DNA of 64,000 bases, from positions 186,001-250,000 of the forward strand of contig CAWEME010000012.1 of NCBI GenBank assembly GCA_963810055.1, read 5' to 3'. This DNA is from REEB95 sp963810055 (GTDB lineage Bacteria; Pseudomonadota; Alphaproteobacteria; ATCC43930; CGMCC-115725). Shown piece after piece: positions 8,188 through 18,415 of the stretch; the first letter of the stretch is position 1; every line of letters starts with the position of its first letter. A program made the position numbers and the translations under genes. Under the pieces are notes generated by a model that saw only the letters and a list, made by a program, of their open reading frames with translations, did not search any database and had not been told where the DNA came from.

Positions 8188-10956
8188 TCAGACTTTCTCG
8201 ACCCGGGCGGCGCAGAACTTGAATTCGGGAATCTTGCCGAAGGGGTCGAGCTGCGGATTGGTGAGGATATTGGCCGCGGCCTCGGCATAACAGAACGGGA
8301 TGAACACCATGCCGGGCGGTATGGCCTGGTCGGGCCGCGCCTTCAGCTCGATCGCGCCGCGCCGGGTCGCAACCCGGATCATGCCGCCCGGCGGAATCCC
8401 CATGCGTTTCAAATCACCGGGCGACATCGAGACATGGGCCTCGGATTCGAGCGCGTCCAGCACCGAAGCGCGCCGGGTCATGGCGCCGGTGTGCCAATGC
8501 TCGAGCTGGCGGCCGGTCGTGAGCACAAGGGGATATTCCGCATCCGGCTGCTCGGCCGGCGACACCAGCCCGACCGGCACCAGCCGTCCGCGCCCGCTCT
8601 TGGTCGGGAAACCGTTGCCGAACACGATGTCGTCGCCGGGCTTGTCGTCGGCGGAACAGGGATAGGTGACCGAGGACTCGCGTTCCAAGCGCTCCCAGGT
8701 GATGTGATCCAAGGACGGCATCGCCTTTTTCATCTCGGCGAACACGTCCTTGACGTGAGGATAATTCCAGTTGAGGCCGATGCGCCGCGCCATCTCCTGG
8801 ATGATCCAGATGTCCTCGCGCGCCTCGCCCGGCAGCGGCAGCGCCTTGCGGCCCATCTGCACCTGGCGGTTGGTGTTGCTGACCGTGCCCACCTTTTCCG
8901 GCCAAGCCGAGGCCGGCAGCACCACGTCGGCGTATTTCGCGGTTTCGGTCAAGAACAGATCCTGCACGACGAGATGGTCGAGCTTGGCCAGCGCCTCGCG
9001 CGCGTGCTGCACGTCGGGGTCGGACATGGCCGGGTTCTCGCCCATGATGTACATGCCGTGGATGACGCCTTCGTGGATCGCGGTCATGATCTCGACCACG
9101 GTGAGGCCGCGCTTGGTGTCGAGCTTGGCGCCCCAGAGATTCTCGTAGAACTGGGTGCGCTCCGGATTCTCGACCGATTGGTAATCGGGATAGAACATCG
9201 GGATCAGCCCCGCATCCGACGCGCCCTGCACGTTGTTCTGGCCGCGCAGCGGATGAAGCCCGGTGCCGGGCCGGCCGATCTGTCCGGTGATGAGCGCCAG
9301 CGCGATCAGGCAACGCGTGTTGTCGGTGCCGTGGATGTGCTGGGAAATTCCCATGCCCCAGAAGATGATGGCGGCTTCGGCGCGGGCGTATTTGCGCGCC
9401 ACGGTCTTGAGCGTCTCGGCGTCGATGCCGCAGATCACGGCCATTTTCTCCGGCGTGCGGTCCTTGACGCTCTCCTTGAGCTTGTCGAAATCCTCGGTAT
9501 GCGCCTGGACGTATTGCTGGTCGTAGAGGTTCTCGGCGATGATGACGTTGAGCATGGCCGAGAGCATCGAGACGTCGCGGCCGGGATTGAATTGCAGCAT
9601 GTGGGTGGCGTGGCGCTTGAGCGCCTGGCCGCGCGGGTCCATGACGATGAGCGTGGCGCCGCGCTTGGCCGCATTCTTGAGGAAGGTGGCCGCCACCGGA
9701 TGATTCTCGGCCGGGTTGGCGCCGATGACGATGATGAGGTCGGCGTCCTTGGCGGCGGTGAAGGGCGCGGTCACCGCGCCCGAGCCGATGCCTTCGAGCA
9801 ATCCCGCCACCGAGGAGGCGTGGCACAGCCGCGTGCAATGATCGACGTTGTTGGTGCCGAAACCGGCGCGGATCAGTTTCTGGAAGAGATAGGCCTCTTC
9901 ATTCGATCCCTTGGCCGAGCCGAAGCCGGCGATGCCCTTGGGACCGTGGGCCTGGTGGACGCGTTTCAGCCCGTTGGATGCTGCGTCGAGCGCCTCTTCC
10001 CAGCTGGCCTCGCGGAAATGGGTCCAGGGATTCCTGGGATCGATGTCGAGATCGCCGTGCTTGGACGCGCCTTCCTTGCGGATGAGCGGCTTCGTCAGGC
10101 GATCGGGGTGGCTCACGTAATCGAAGCCGAAGCGGCCCTTGACGCAAAGCCGGTCGTGATTGGACGGGCCGTCGCGGCCGTCGACGGTGAGCAGCTTGTC
10201 GTCCTTGATCTTGTAGGTGATCTGGCAGCCGACGCCGCAATAGGGGCAGATGCTGTCGACCTCGCGGTCGGGCTTCTGGGCCAGCACGCCCTGCTCGTTC
10301 TCGACCGAAGCCGGCATCAGCGCGCCGGTCGGACAGGCCTGGACGCATTCGCCGCAGGCGACGCAGGTGCTGTTGCCCATCGGATCGTCGAAGTCGAACA
10401 CGATCTTGGCTTCGTGGCCGCGCTTGGCCATGCCGATGACGTCGTTGACCTGGACCTCGCGGCAGGCGCGGACGCAGAGATTGCATTCGATGCAGGCGTC
10501 GAGCCTGACCGCCATCGCCGGATGCGAGCGGTCGGGCGCGGGGTGGTGCATGGCCGGGAAGCGGCTTTGGCTCACGCCGATGCGGTCGGCCCATTTCCAG
10601 AAGCGCGAATCGGGATCGGGGTGGGCCTGGCGGCCGGGCTGGTCGGCGACCAGCAGCTCGAACACCATCTGGCGCGAGAACTTGGCGCGGTCCGACGCGC
10701 TCTTCACATTCATGCCGGGGGACGGCTTGCGGATGCAGGAAGCGGCCAGCACGCGCTCGCCCTCGACCTCGACCATGCAGGCGCGGCAATTGCCGTCGGG
10801 GCGGTAGAAGGGCGCGGGCGAATAGCAGAGATGCGGAATCTCGGTGCCCTTGCGATTCGCCACCTGCCAGATGGTCTCGCCGGGAAGCGCCTCGACCTCT
10901 TCGCCGTCGAGGAAGAATTTGATCGTGTCGCCGATCGCGCCGGAGCCGTCGCTCAT
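8188..10956 (-). CDS. fdhA: NAD-dependent formate dehydrogenase, alpha (catalytic) subunit
   Basis: A 922-residue catalytic subunit that oxidises formate to CO2 at a Mo or W bis-pterin centre and passes electrons to the NuoEF-like partner. It has an N-terminal [2Fe-2S] domain (Cys44, 57, 60, 74), then clusters at CIECNLC (155–165), CVACGEC (198–208) and CPYCGVGC (237–244, with Cys271). The molybdopterin domain has the catalytic residue as Cys378 in TRLCHASSV, so it is a cysteine and not a selenocysteine enzyme. The C-terminal MopB-binding domain is complete. The start overlaps the fdhB stop (ATGA). Last gene of the oxalate operon. The metal, Mo or W, cannot be told. No fdhD or fdsD is in the window. 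Intact. Confidence 0.94.
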   Translation of the reverse strand: MSDGSGAIGDTIKFFLDGEEVEALPGETIWQVANRKGTEIPHLCYSPAPFYRPDGNCRACMVEVEGERVLAASCIRKPSPGMNVKSASDRAKFSRQMVFELLVADQPGRQAHPDPDSRFWKWADRIGVSQSRFPAMHHPAPDRSHPAMAVRLDACIECNLCVRACREVQVNDVIGMAKRGHEAKIVFDFDDPMGNSTCVACGECVQACPTGALMPASVENEQGVLAQKPDREVDSICPYCGVGCQITYKIKDDKLLTVDGRDGPSNHDRLCVKGRFGFDYVSHPDRLTKPLIRKEGASKHGDLDIDPRNPWTHFREASWEEALDAASNGLKRVHQAHGPKGIAGFGSAKGSNEEAYLFQKLIRAGFGTNNVDHCTRLCHASSVAGLLEGIGSGAVTAPFTAAKDADLIIVIGANPAENHPVAATFLKNAAKRGATLIVMDPRGQALKRHATHMLQFNPGRDVSMLSAMLNVIIAENLYDQQYVQAHTEDFDKLKESVKDRTPEKMAVICGIDAETLKTVARKYARAEAAIIFWGMGISQHIHGTDNTRCLIALALITGQIGRPGTGLHPLRGQNNVQGASDAGLIPMFYPDYQSVENPERTQFYENLWGAKLDTKRGLTVVEIMTAIHEGVIHGMYIMGENPAMSDPDVQHAREALAKLDHLVVQDLFLTETAKYADVVLPASAWPEKVGTVSNTNRQVQMGRKALPLPGEAREDIWIIQEMARRIGLNWNYPHVKDVFAEMKKAMPSLDHITWERLERESSVTYPCSADDKPGDDIVFGNGFPTKSGRGRLVPVGLVSPAEQPDAEYPLVLTTGRQLEHWHTGAMTRRASVLDALESEAHVSMSPGDLKRMGIPPGGMIRVATRRGAIELKARPDQAIPPGMVFIPFCYAEAAANILTNPQLDPFGKIPEFKFCAARVEKV

Positions 10957-12689
10957 GACACATCCTGCGGAAAATGCTTCAAGACCAGTTTAACCGGATT
11001 CATGGCCGCTTGTCCCAGGCCGCAAATCGATGCATCGGTCATGACCTTGCTCAGCTCCTCGATCAAGGGGCCGTCCCATTGGGGCTTGGACATGAGTTGA
11101 ACGGCCTTTTCCGTGCCCACCCGGCACGGGGTGCATTGTCCGCAACTCTCGTCTGCAAAAAATTTAAGCAGATTGAGGGCCACGTCTTTCATGTTGTCCT
11201 TGTCGGACAACACCACGACCGCGGCCGAGCCGATCAGCGCGTCATGCCCTTCGAGGGTGCCGAAATCCAAGGGCAAATCGGCCATGGCAGCGGGCAGGAT
11301 GCCGCCCGAGGCGCCGCCCGGCAGATAGCCCTTGAAGACGTGGCCTTCCGCCATGCCGCCGCAGAATTCGTCGATCAGCTCCTGCGCGGTGATGCCGGCG
11401 GGAGCCAATTTCATTCCGGGATTCTTGACCCGGCCGGAAACCGAGAAGCTGCGCGGCCCTTTGCGCCCGCGGCGGCCTTGGCCGGCGAACCACTCCGGGC
11501 CCTTCTCGACCACGTCGCGGACCCACCACAGCGTCTCGACATTGTTGATGAGCGTCGGGCGGCCGAACAGCCCGACCTGCGCCGGATAAGGGCGGCTTGT
11601 GGCGGGGCAGGCCGCGTTTGCCCTCGATCGATTCCAGCATCGCCGATTCCTCGCCGCAGATATAGGCGCCGGCGCCGCGGCGCAGGTAAATCCGGCGGCC
11701 CTTGGCGAGGCCCGATTTGTTCAGGAGCGCCAGCTCCTTCAGCAGGATCTCGCGGCAATGCGGATATTCGTCGCGCAGATAGATATAGATGTCGGAGGCG
11801 TCCACCGCCCAGGCGCCGATCAGCATGCCTTCGAGCATGCGGTGCGGATCGGTTTCGAGATAAACGCGGTCCTTGAAGGTGCCGGGCTCGCCTTCATCGG
11901 CGTTGACCGCCATCAGCCGCGGCGCCGCCTCGGCGGCCACCAGGCGCCATTTGCGGCCGGTGGGGAATCCGGCGCCGCCCAGGCCGCGCAGATTCGAATC
12001 CTCGAGCGTCTTCAGTATCTGTTCGAGCGTGCGTCTCGCCCGCAAGACAGGATTCCAAAAGCTTGTAGCCGCCGGCGGATCGATAGGCCTCGAAGCCGGT
12101 ATAGCTCGGCGCCGCGGGCTTGGACGGCCGCGACCTTGGGCTTGGAGGGACCGCCGGCGCGCTCCTTGATCAACTTCACCACGCTGTCGAGGCTGGCATG
12201 TTCATGCAACGCGTGGCCGATGGCCACGACCGGGGCGTTGTGGCAGCCACCCATGCAGGGCGCGCGCACCACGCGCGTTTGGGCTCCGAGCTTGCCCGGC
12301 AATTCCTTCAACAAGGTTTGCGCGCCGAACATCTCGCAAGTGAGCGAATCGCACACCCGCACGGTCAGCGGCGGCGGCGGGGTCTCGCCGTCCAGCACGA
12401 TGTCGAAATGGGCGTAAAACGACGCCACCTCGTAGACCTCGACCAGCGCCAGTTTCATCTCCTGGGCCAGCGCCGCCAGATGCCGCGCATGGAGGCAGCG
12501 GTAATAGTCCTGAAGCAGATGGAGATATTCGATCAACAGATCGCGCCGGCGCGCGCCCTGGCCCAAAAGCTCGCGCACTTCCTCCAACGCCTTCGGATCG
12601 ACCTGCCTTCCCTTGGGCAGGTCGCGGCCGCCGCGGCGGCCCGAACCGGGATGGATGGAGCGCCGGACCTGTTCGGGATTATCGGACAT
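10953..12689 (-). CDS. fdhB: NAD-dependent formate dehydrogenase beta subunit, NuoE–NuoF fusion; three frame shifts
   Basis: The diaphorase subunit that carries electrons from FdhA to NAD+. The N-terminal third is thioredoxin-like NuoE with the [2Fe-2S] cysteines in RVCDSLTCEMFG and APCMGGCHNAP. A linker (SYTGFEAYRSAGGYKLLES) leads to NuoF with the FMN/NADH-binding stretch GLGGAGFPTGRKW and the [4Fe-4S] motif ESCGQCTPCRVGT. The natural protein reads through four frames, with shifts near 12120, 12040 and 11590. All segments stay well conserved, so the fusion is probably functional and the breaks errors. A NuoE–NuoF fusion is also known for the FDH1 beta subunit of Methylobacterium. Tight spacing to sucD (13 bp) and fdhA (overlap). 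Confidence 0.85.
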
Positions 12690-12702
12690 ATTCGGCCGGA
12701 CC

Positions 12703-13584
12703 CTAGCGGCCTTGCTTCAGGAGTTCGAGCATGGTCTTGCCCAGCGCCGCCGGCGAATCGGTGACGGAGATGCCGGCGCTCTTCATCGCCTCTTTCTTGT
12801 CGGCGGCGGTGCCGGTGCCGCCCGAAATGATCGCCCCGGCATGGCCCATGCGCCGCCCCGGCGGCGCGGTGGCTCCGGCGATGAAGCCCACCATCGGCTT
12901 CCTCACCTTGCTGCGCTTCAGGAAATCGGCGGCCTCTTCCTCGGCCGAGCCGCCGATCTCGCCGATCATGATGATCGCCTTGGTGGCGGGATCGCCCAGG
13001 AACAGCTCCAGGCAGTCGATGAAGTTGGTGCCGTTGACTGGGTCGCCGCCGATGCCGATGCAGGTGGATTGGCCCAGCCCCGCCGCCGTGGTCTGCGCCA
13101 CCGCTTCGTAGGTCAAGGTTCCGGAACGGGAGACGATGCCGATATCGCCCGGTTTGTGGATATGACCCGGCATGATGCCGATCTTGCATTGGCCCGGCGT
13201 GATCACGCCCGGACAATTGGGGCCGATGAGGCGGGTCTTGGAACCCTGGAGCACGCGCTTGACCTCAACCATGTCCAGGACCGGGACGCCTTCGGTGATG
13301 CAGACGACCAGCGGCATCTCGGCGTCGATCGCCTCCAAGATGGCGTCGGCGGCGAAGGGCGGCGGCACATAGATCGCGCTGGCATTCGCGCCGGTGGCCG
13401 CCATCGCGTCCTTGACCGTGTCGAACACCGGCAGGTCGAGATGCTTCGATCCGCCTTTGCCGGGCGTGACGCCGCCCACCATCCTGGTGCCGTAGGCGAT
13501 CGCCTGCTCGGAATGGAAGGTGCCCTGGGCGCCGGTGAAGCCCTGGCAGATGACCTTGGTGTCGCGGCCGACCAGAACCGACAT
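12703..13584 (-). CDS. sucD: Succinyl-CoA synthetase (or malate-CoA ligase) alpha subunit
   Basis: A 293-residue CoA-binding subunit of a nucleotide-dependent succinate-CoA ligase. The CoA fold starts with KVICQGFTGAQGTFHSEQA, and the phosphohistidine is His248 in RRMGHAGAIISGG. Length and motifs fit SucD, and the related malate thiokinase MtkB cannot be excluded by eye. Its ATG overlaps the sucC stop (TGATG). In most proteobacteria sucCD sits with TCA genes; here it is embedded in an oxalate operon, which suggests a supply of succinyl-CoA (or another acyl-CoA) as CoA donor for oxalate activation. That role is inferred. Intact. Confidence 0.9.
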   Translation of the reverse strand: MSVLVGRDTKVICQGFTGAQGTFHSEQAIAYGTRMVGGVTPGKGGSKHLDLPVFDTVKDAMAATGANASAIYVPPPFAADAILEAIDAEMPLVVCITEGVPVLDMVEVKRVLQGSKTRLIGPNCPGVITPGQCKIGIMPGHIHKPGDIGIVSRSGTLTYEAVAQTTAAGLGQSTCIGIGGDPVNGTNFIDCLELFLGDPATKAIIMIGEIGGSAEEEAADFLKRSKVRKPMVGFIAGATAPPGRRMGHAGAIISGGTGTAADKKEAMKSAGISVTDSPAALGKTMLELLKQGR

Positions 13585-14780
13585 CAGGCCGCCTCCTTTA
13601 CCGCTTTCACCACCTTGGCGGCGGCGTCGGCGAGGTCGTCGGCGGAGAGAATGGGCAAACCCGATTCGGCCAGGATCTTCTTGCCGAGCTTGACGTTGGT
13701 GCCTTCGAGCCGCACCACCAGGGGCACTTGCAGGCTGACCTCGCGCGCGGCCGCGACCACGCCTTCGGCGATGACGTCGCAGCGCATGATACCGCCGAAG
13801 ATGTTGATCAGCAGGCCTTCGACATGGGGGTCGGAAAGGATGAGCTTGAACGCGGTGGATACCCGCTCCTTGGAGGCGCCGCCGCCGACATCGAGGAAAT
13901 TGGCCGGCTCGCCGCCATAGAGCTTGATGATGTCCATAGTCGCCATCGCCAATCCGGCGCCGTTCACCATGCAGCCGATATTGCCGTCGAGCTTGATGTA
14001 GTTGAGCGAGTGTTTGGCGGCCTCGAGTTCGGCCGGGTCTTCCTCGGCCTCGTCGCGCATCGCCTCGATATCGGGATGGCGGAAGAGCGCGTTGTCGTCG
14101 AAATTCATCTTGGCGTCGAGCGCCAGCACGTCGCCCGAGCCGGTGACGACCAAGGGATTAATTTCAACAATCGAGGCGTCGAGCTCGGTGAAGGCCTTGT
14201 ACATGGCGAGCATGAACTTGACCGCGGCTCCGACCTGCTTGCCTTCGAGCTTCAATCCGTAGGCCAGGCGCCGGGCGTGGAAACCCTCCATGCCGGTGGC
14301 CGGGTCGATGGCGAGGCGCATGATTTTCTCAGGCGTCTTGTGCGCGACCTCCTCGATCTCCATGCCGCCTTCGGTCGAGGCCATCACCGTGACGCGCGAG
14401 GTCTTGCGGTCGATCAGCATGCCGAGATAGAGCTCGCGCTTGATGTCGCAGCCTTCCTCGACATAGATGCGCTTGACTTCCCGCCCCTTCGGTCCGGTTT
14501 GCTTGGTGACCAGCACGTGGCCGAGCATGGATCCGGCTTCTTTCCCGGCCTCTTCCGGCGACTTGGAAAGCCGCACCCCGCCCTTGCCCTTTTCGTCGCC
14601 CTTGAACTTGCCCGCGCCGCGGCCGCCGGCATGGATCTGCGCCTTGACCACATAGACCGGGCCTTTCAATCCACGCGCCACTTTCTCCGCCTCTTGCGGG
14701 GTATAGGCGACGCCGCCCTTGGGCACTGCCACGCCGAATTTTTGCAGCAGGCCCTTGGCCTGGTATTCGTGAATGTTCAT
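13584..14780 (-). CDS. sucC: Succinyl-CoA synthetase beta subunit (ATP-grasp)
   Basis: A 398-residue ATP-grasp subunit that phosphorylates the alpha-subunit histidine and binds succinate. Visible features are the N-terminus MNIHEYQAKGLL, the nucleotide site VKAQIHAGGRG, the Mg-binding region EINPLVV, and the substrate loop NGAGLAMATMD with the family signature LDVGGGASKERV and INIFGGIMRCD. The internal insert KFKGDEKGKGGVRL is typical of alphaproteobacterial SucC rather than MtkA. It lies between the acyl-CoA synthetase gene and sucD, all minus. It may be a second, operon-specific copy, but whether the genome has another sucC cannot be seen. Intact. Confidence 0.9.
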   Translation of the reverse strand: MNIHEYQAKGLLQKFGVAVPKGGVAYTPQEAEKVARGLKGPVYVVKAQIHAGGRGAGKFKGDEKGKGGVRLSKSPEEAGKEAGSMLGHVLVTKQTGPKGREVKRIYVEEGCDIKRELYLGMLIDRKTSRVTVMASTEGGMEIEEVAHKTPEKIMRLAIDPATGMEGFHARRLAYGLKLEGKQVGAAVKFMLAMYKAFTELDASIVEINPLVVTGSGDVLALDAKMNFDDNALFRHPDIEAMRDEAEEDPAELEAAKHSLNYIKLDGNIGCMVNGAGLAMATMDIIKLYGGEPANFLDVGGGASKERVSTAFKLILSDPHVEGLLINIFGGIMRCDVIAEGVVAAAREVSLQVPLVVRLEGTNVKLGKKILAESGLPILSADDLADAAAKVVKAVKEAA

Positions 14781-14824
14781 CCCGCCACCGTGGCTCGTGA
14801 GCCGTTTTTCGACCTACTTTGTAA

Positions 14825-16968
14825 CTATTTTATAAGCCCGGCGCCGCGCGCCCAGCGATACTTGGCGCCGAGCACGGCCACGGGGATTTCGGTCGAATAG
14901 GCATAGGCCGGAATGCCGTGATCGTAAAGCTGCTCCGCCGCCTGTTCGACCTGCACGTCGCCCGCGAGCGAGGCCACGATCGGCTTCTCGATGCCGCGGG
15001 CCCGGAATTCGTCGACCACCTCGATCGACCAGCTTGGAGAAGACCAGCGGCGGCGTGACGATGGTGTGCCAATAGCCCAGGATCAGCGCGTGGATGCGCG
15101 GGTCTTCGAGCCCGAGGCGGATGGTGTTCTGGTAGGTCTTGGGCGGCTCGCCGCCGGTGATGTCGACAGGATTGCCCGCAGCGCCGAAAGGCGGGATGAA
15201 CTTGCGGAAGGCGGCGTCGAGATCGGGCGGAATCTTCATCAGATCGAGGCCGTAATCGACGCAGGCGTCGGACAACAGCACGCCCGAGCCGCCGGCGCCG
15301 GTGATGATGACGACGTTCTCGCCCTTGGGCGTGGGCAGCTTCTGCAATCCCCGCGCGTAATCGAGCAGGTCGCGCAAGCCCGGCGCGCGGATGACGCCCG
15401 ATTGCCGCAACACGTCGTCGTAGATCTTGTCGTCGCCGGCGAGCGCGCCGGTGTGCGAGCCCGCCGCCTTGGCGCCGGCCGCGGTGCGGCCCGCCTTCAG
15501 CACGATGATCGGCTTCTTCTTGGAGACGCGCTTGCGCCACTTCGGCGAAAGAGCGGCCGTCCTTCAGGTCCTCGAGATGCATAGCGACGACCTTGGTGTT
15601 CGGGTCCTGCTCGAAGAAGGTCGAGCAGATCGTCCTCGTCGAGATCGGATTTGTTGCCCAATCCGACGATGGCCGAGACGCCCATCTTGGCCGAGCGCGA
15701 GAAACCGATGATCGCCATGCCGATGCCGCCCGATTGCGAGACTGAGCGCGGCGCCGCCCTTGTAGTCGTAGGGCGTGCAGAAGGTGGCGCACAGATTCTC
15801 CGGCGTATAGTAGTAGCCGTAGATATTCGGGCCCATCAGGCGCACGCCGTATTTGCGGCCGATCGCCTGGATTTCCTTCTGGCCCTCGACATTGCCGGTC
15901 TCGGCGAAGCCCGAGGGGATGAGCACGGCGCCGGGGATTTTCTTCTCGCCGACCTCGATGAGCGCCTGCGCCACGAACTTGGCCGGGATGCAGAACACCG
16001 CGACGTCGATCGCGCCGGGCACGTCCTTGACGCTCTTATAGACCTTGCGGCCCATGATTTCGGTCGCACTGGGGTGGATCGGCAGGATCTTGCCCTGATA
16101 ACCGCCGTTGATGAGATTCTTCATCACCGAGTTGCCGATCTTGCCTTCCTCGGCCGAGGCGCCGATCACGGCCACAGTCTTCGGGGTGCATGATGCGGTT
16201 CATCTGCGCGATGATCTCGCTTTGCGACGGCCGGTAGCGTTCGGGCGGCGGCGTCCAGTCGAGCAAGATTCGAACGTCGGCCGCGACCGCGCCTTTCTTC
16301 GAGGCGAAAACCGGATTGAGGTCGAGCTCGGCGATCTCGGGGAAATCGGAGATCAGCCTGGAGACGTTCTCGATCAGCTCGGCCAGGGCATTGCGGTTGA
16401 CGCCTTCGCCGCCGCGCACGCCCTTCAATATCTCGGCGGCCTTGATGCCGTCGACCATGCCCATCGCGTCCTCGCGCGAGACCGGCGCCAAGCGGAAGGT
16501 CACGTCCTTCAGCACCTCGACCAGCACGCCGCCCATGCCGAAGGCGACCAGCTTGCCGAAGCTCGGATCGGTGACGGCGCCGATGATGACCTCGTGGCCG
16601 CCGCCGACCATCTGCTGCACCTGCACGCCCTCGATCTTGGCCTTGCGGTCGTATTTCTTGGCGTTGGCGACGATGGTGGCGAAGCCCTTTTGCGCCTCTT
16701 GCGGGGTTTTGACTCCGACGATGACGCCGCCCGCCTCGGTCTTGTGCAGGATCTGGGGGGAGACGATCTTCAGCACCACCGGGAAGCCGATCTTGCCCGC
16801 GAGCTTGGCCGCCTCGGCGGCGTTCTTGGCGAGCGCTTCCTTCGGCACCGCGATGCCATAGGCGTCGCAGATCAGCTTGCCTTCCGGCGCGGTGAGCGAT
16901 GTGCGTTTCTGGGCCTTGGCCTGGCCCAGGATCTTGCTCACCGCCGCCTTCGCATCTTTCGCACTCAT
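14825..16968 (-). CDS. ADP-forming acyl-CoA synthetase (ATP-grasp plus CoA-ligase domains); five frame shifts
   Basis: A fused NDP-forming CoA ligase of about 710 residues. The order is an ATP-grasp domain first (KLICDAYGIAVPKEALA, KIVSPQILHKTEAGGVIVG, ELDLNPVFA), then CoA-binding and ligase domains (MAVIGASAEEGKIGNSVM, LMGPNIYGYY, QSGGIGMAI, GSHTGALAGDD, the Gly-rich ITGAGGSGVLLSDA). It reverses the domain order of Acd/Pat-type enzymes. The frame changes near 16185, 15745, 15635, 15530 and 15035, but each piece is highly conserved. ATG 16968 is preceded by a GGGGGAGAG Shine-Dalgarno. Placed directly after frc, it is a candidate to make formyl-CoA or oxalyl-CoA at the expense of ATP and start the frc/oxc cycle; acetate or propionate are alternative substrates. 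Confidence 0.75.
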
Positions 16969-16999
16969 GGTCACTCTCTCCCCCGCGTTTTACGGATCG

Positions 17000-18278
17000 C
17001 TATTCGGCCGCCATCGGCTTGGTGCCGCCGAGCGCGCCTGATTCCTTGAACTCCTGCACCTTCTTGTCGTCGAAGCCCAGCACCTGGCGCAGGATCTCGT
17101 CGGTGTGTTCGCCCAACAGCGGCGAGCGCTTGACCTCGCTCGGGCTGTCGCTGAGCTTGATCGGATTGCCGACGGTGAAATACTTGCCGCGGGTCGGGTG
17201 ATCGACCTCGACCACCGTGCCGGTCTTGCGCAGGCTCGGCTCCTCCAGCAGCTCCTTCATCGACAGAATCGGGCCGCAGGGGATGTCGTATTCGTTGAGG
17301 ATGTCCATGGCCTCGAACTTGGTCTTGGTCTTGGTCCACTCCTCGATGGTGGCGAAGATGTGCTTCAAGCGCGGCAGCCGCGCCTCCGGCTTGGCGTAGT
17401 CGGGATGGGTAATCCACTCTTCCTTGCCGATGATCTTGCAGATCGGCTCCCACACCGGCGCCTGGGTGATGAAATAGATATAGGCGTTGGGATCCTTCTC
17501 CCAGCCCTTGCATTTCAGGATCCAGCCCGGCTGGCCGCCGCCCGAATCATTGCCGGCGCGCGGCACCGCATCGCCGAATTCGACGCCTTCGCCGAACTGG
17601 CTGTATTCCTTCAGCGGTCCGCGCATGCAGGCGCTGCTGGTCGCGGAGCTTGACGCGGCAGAGGTTGAGCACGCCGTCCTGCATCGCCGCGGTGACGCGC
17701 TGGCCCTGACCGGTGGTGTTGCGCTGATAGAGCGCGGCGACGATGCCGAGCGCCAAATGCAGGCCGGTGCCGGAATCGCCGATCTGGGCCGCCGTAACCA
17801 GAGGCGGGCCTTCGCGGAATCCCGTGGTCGAGGCCGAACCGCCGGTGCATTGCGCCACGTTCTCGTAGACCTTGCAGTCCTCGTAGGGACCGGGGCCGAA
17901 GCCCTTGACCGAGGCCATGACGATGCGGGGATTGAGCTGATGAACGCGTTCCCAGGTAAACCCCATGCGGTCCAGGACGCCGGGGCCGAAATTCTCCACC
18001 AGCACGTCGCAGATCTTGATCAGGCTCTCGAGCAGCTCCTTGCCCTTGGGATTCTTGGTGTCGATGGTGATCGAGCGCTTGTTGCCGTTGAGCATGGTGA
18101 AATAAAGACTGTCGGCGTTCGGCACGTCGCGAAGCTGGCCGCGCGTGATGTCGCCGATGCCCGGACGCTCGACCTTGATGCAGTCGGCGCCGAGCCAAGC
18201 CAGAAGCTGGGTGCAGGTCGGCCCCGATTGCACATGGGTGAAATCGAGAATGCGGACGCCGTCCAATGCCTTGCCCAT
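17000..18278 (-). CDS. frc: Formyl-CoA:oxalate CoA-transferase; one frame shift
   Basis: A class III CoA-transferase of about 426 residues that moves CoA from formyl-CoA to oxalate, giving oxalyl-CoA and formate. The N-terminus MGKALDGVRILDFTHVQSGP is diagnostic, and the nucleophilic aspartate is Asp168 in AAQIGDSGTG, the counterpart of Asp169 of the Oxalobacter enzyme. The N-terminal 230 residues read in one frame and the rest (GPLKEYSQFGEGV to GGTKPMAAE) in another, so there is an indel near 17640. AGGAG precedes ATG 18278. It lies between oxc and the acyl-CoA synthetase in the same operon. Confidence 0.92.
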
Positions 18279-18415
18279 GAGTTTCTCCTTCCACTTTTCT
18301 GTCGTGTTTCGCCGTTTCACTTGCACATCGTCTGGGCCTTAGCGCCCGGCGCGTATCCGCGCGGGTCGGCCCAGATGTTGATCACGGCGGATTTGCCGGT
18401 CTTCGTCATAAGGGG

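Noticed and set aside
8152..11100. A 982-codon open frame on the plus strand opposite fdhA
   Set aside because: It is the antisense shadow of fdhA: no domain is recognisable and it is rich in Arg, His, Ala and Gly as expected from complementary high-GC codons.
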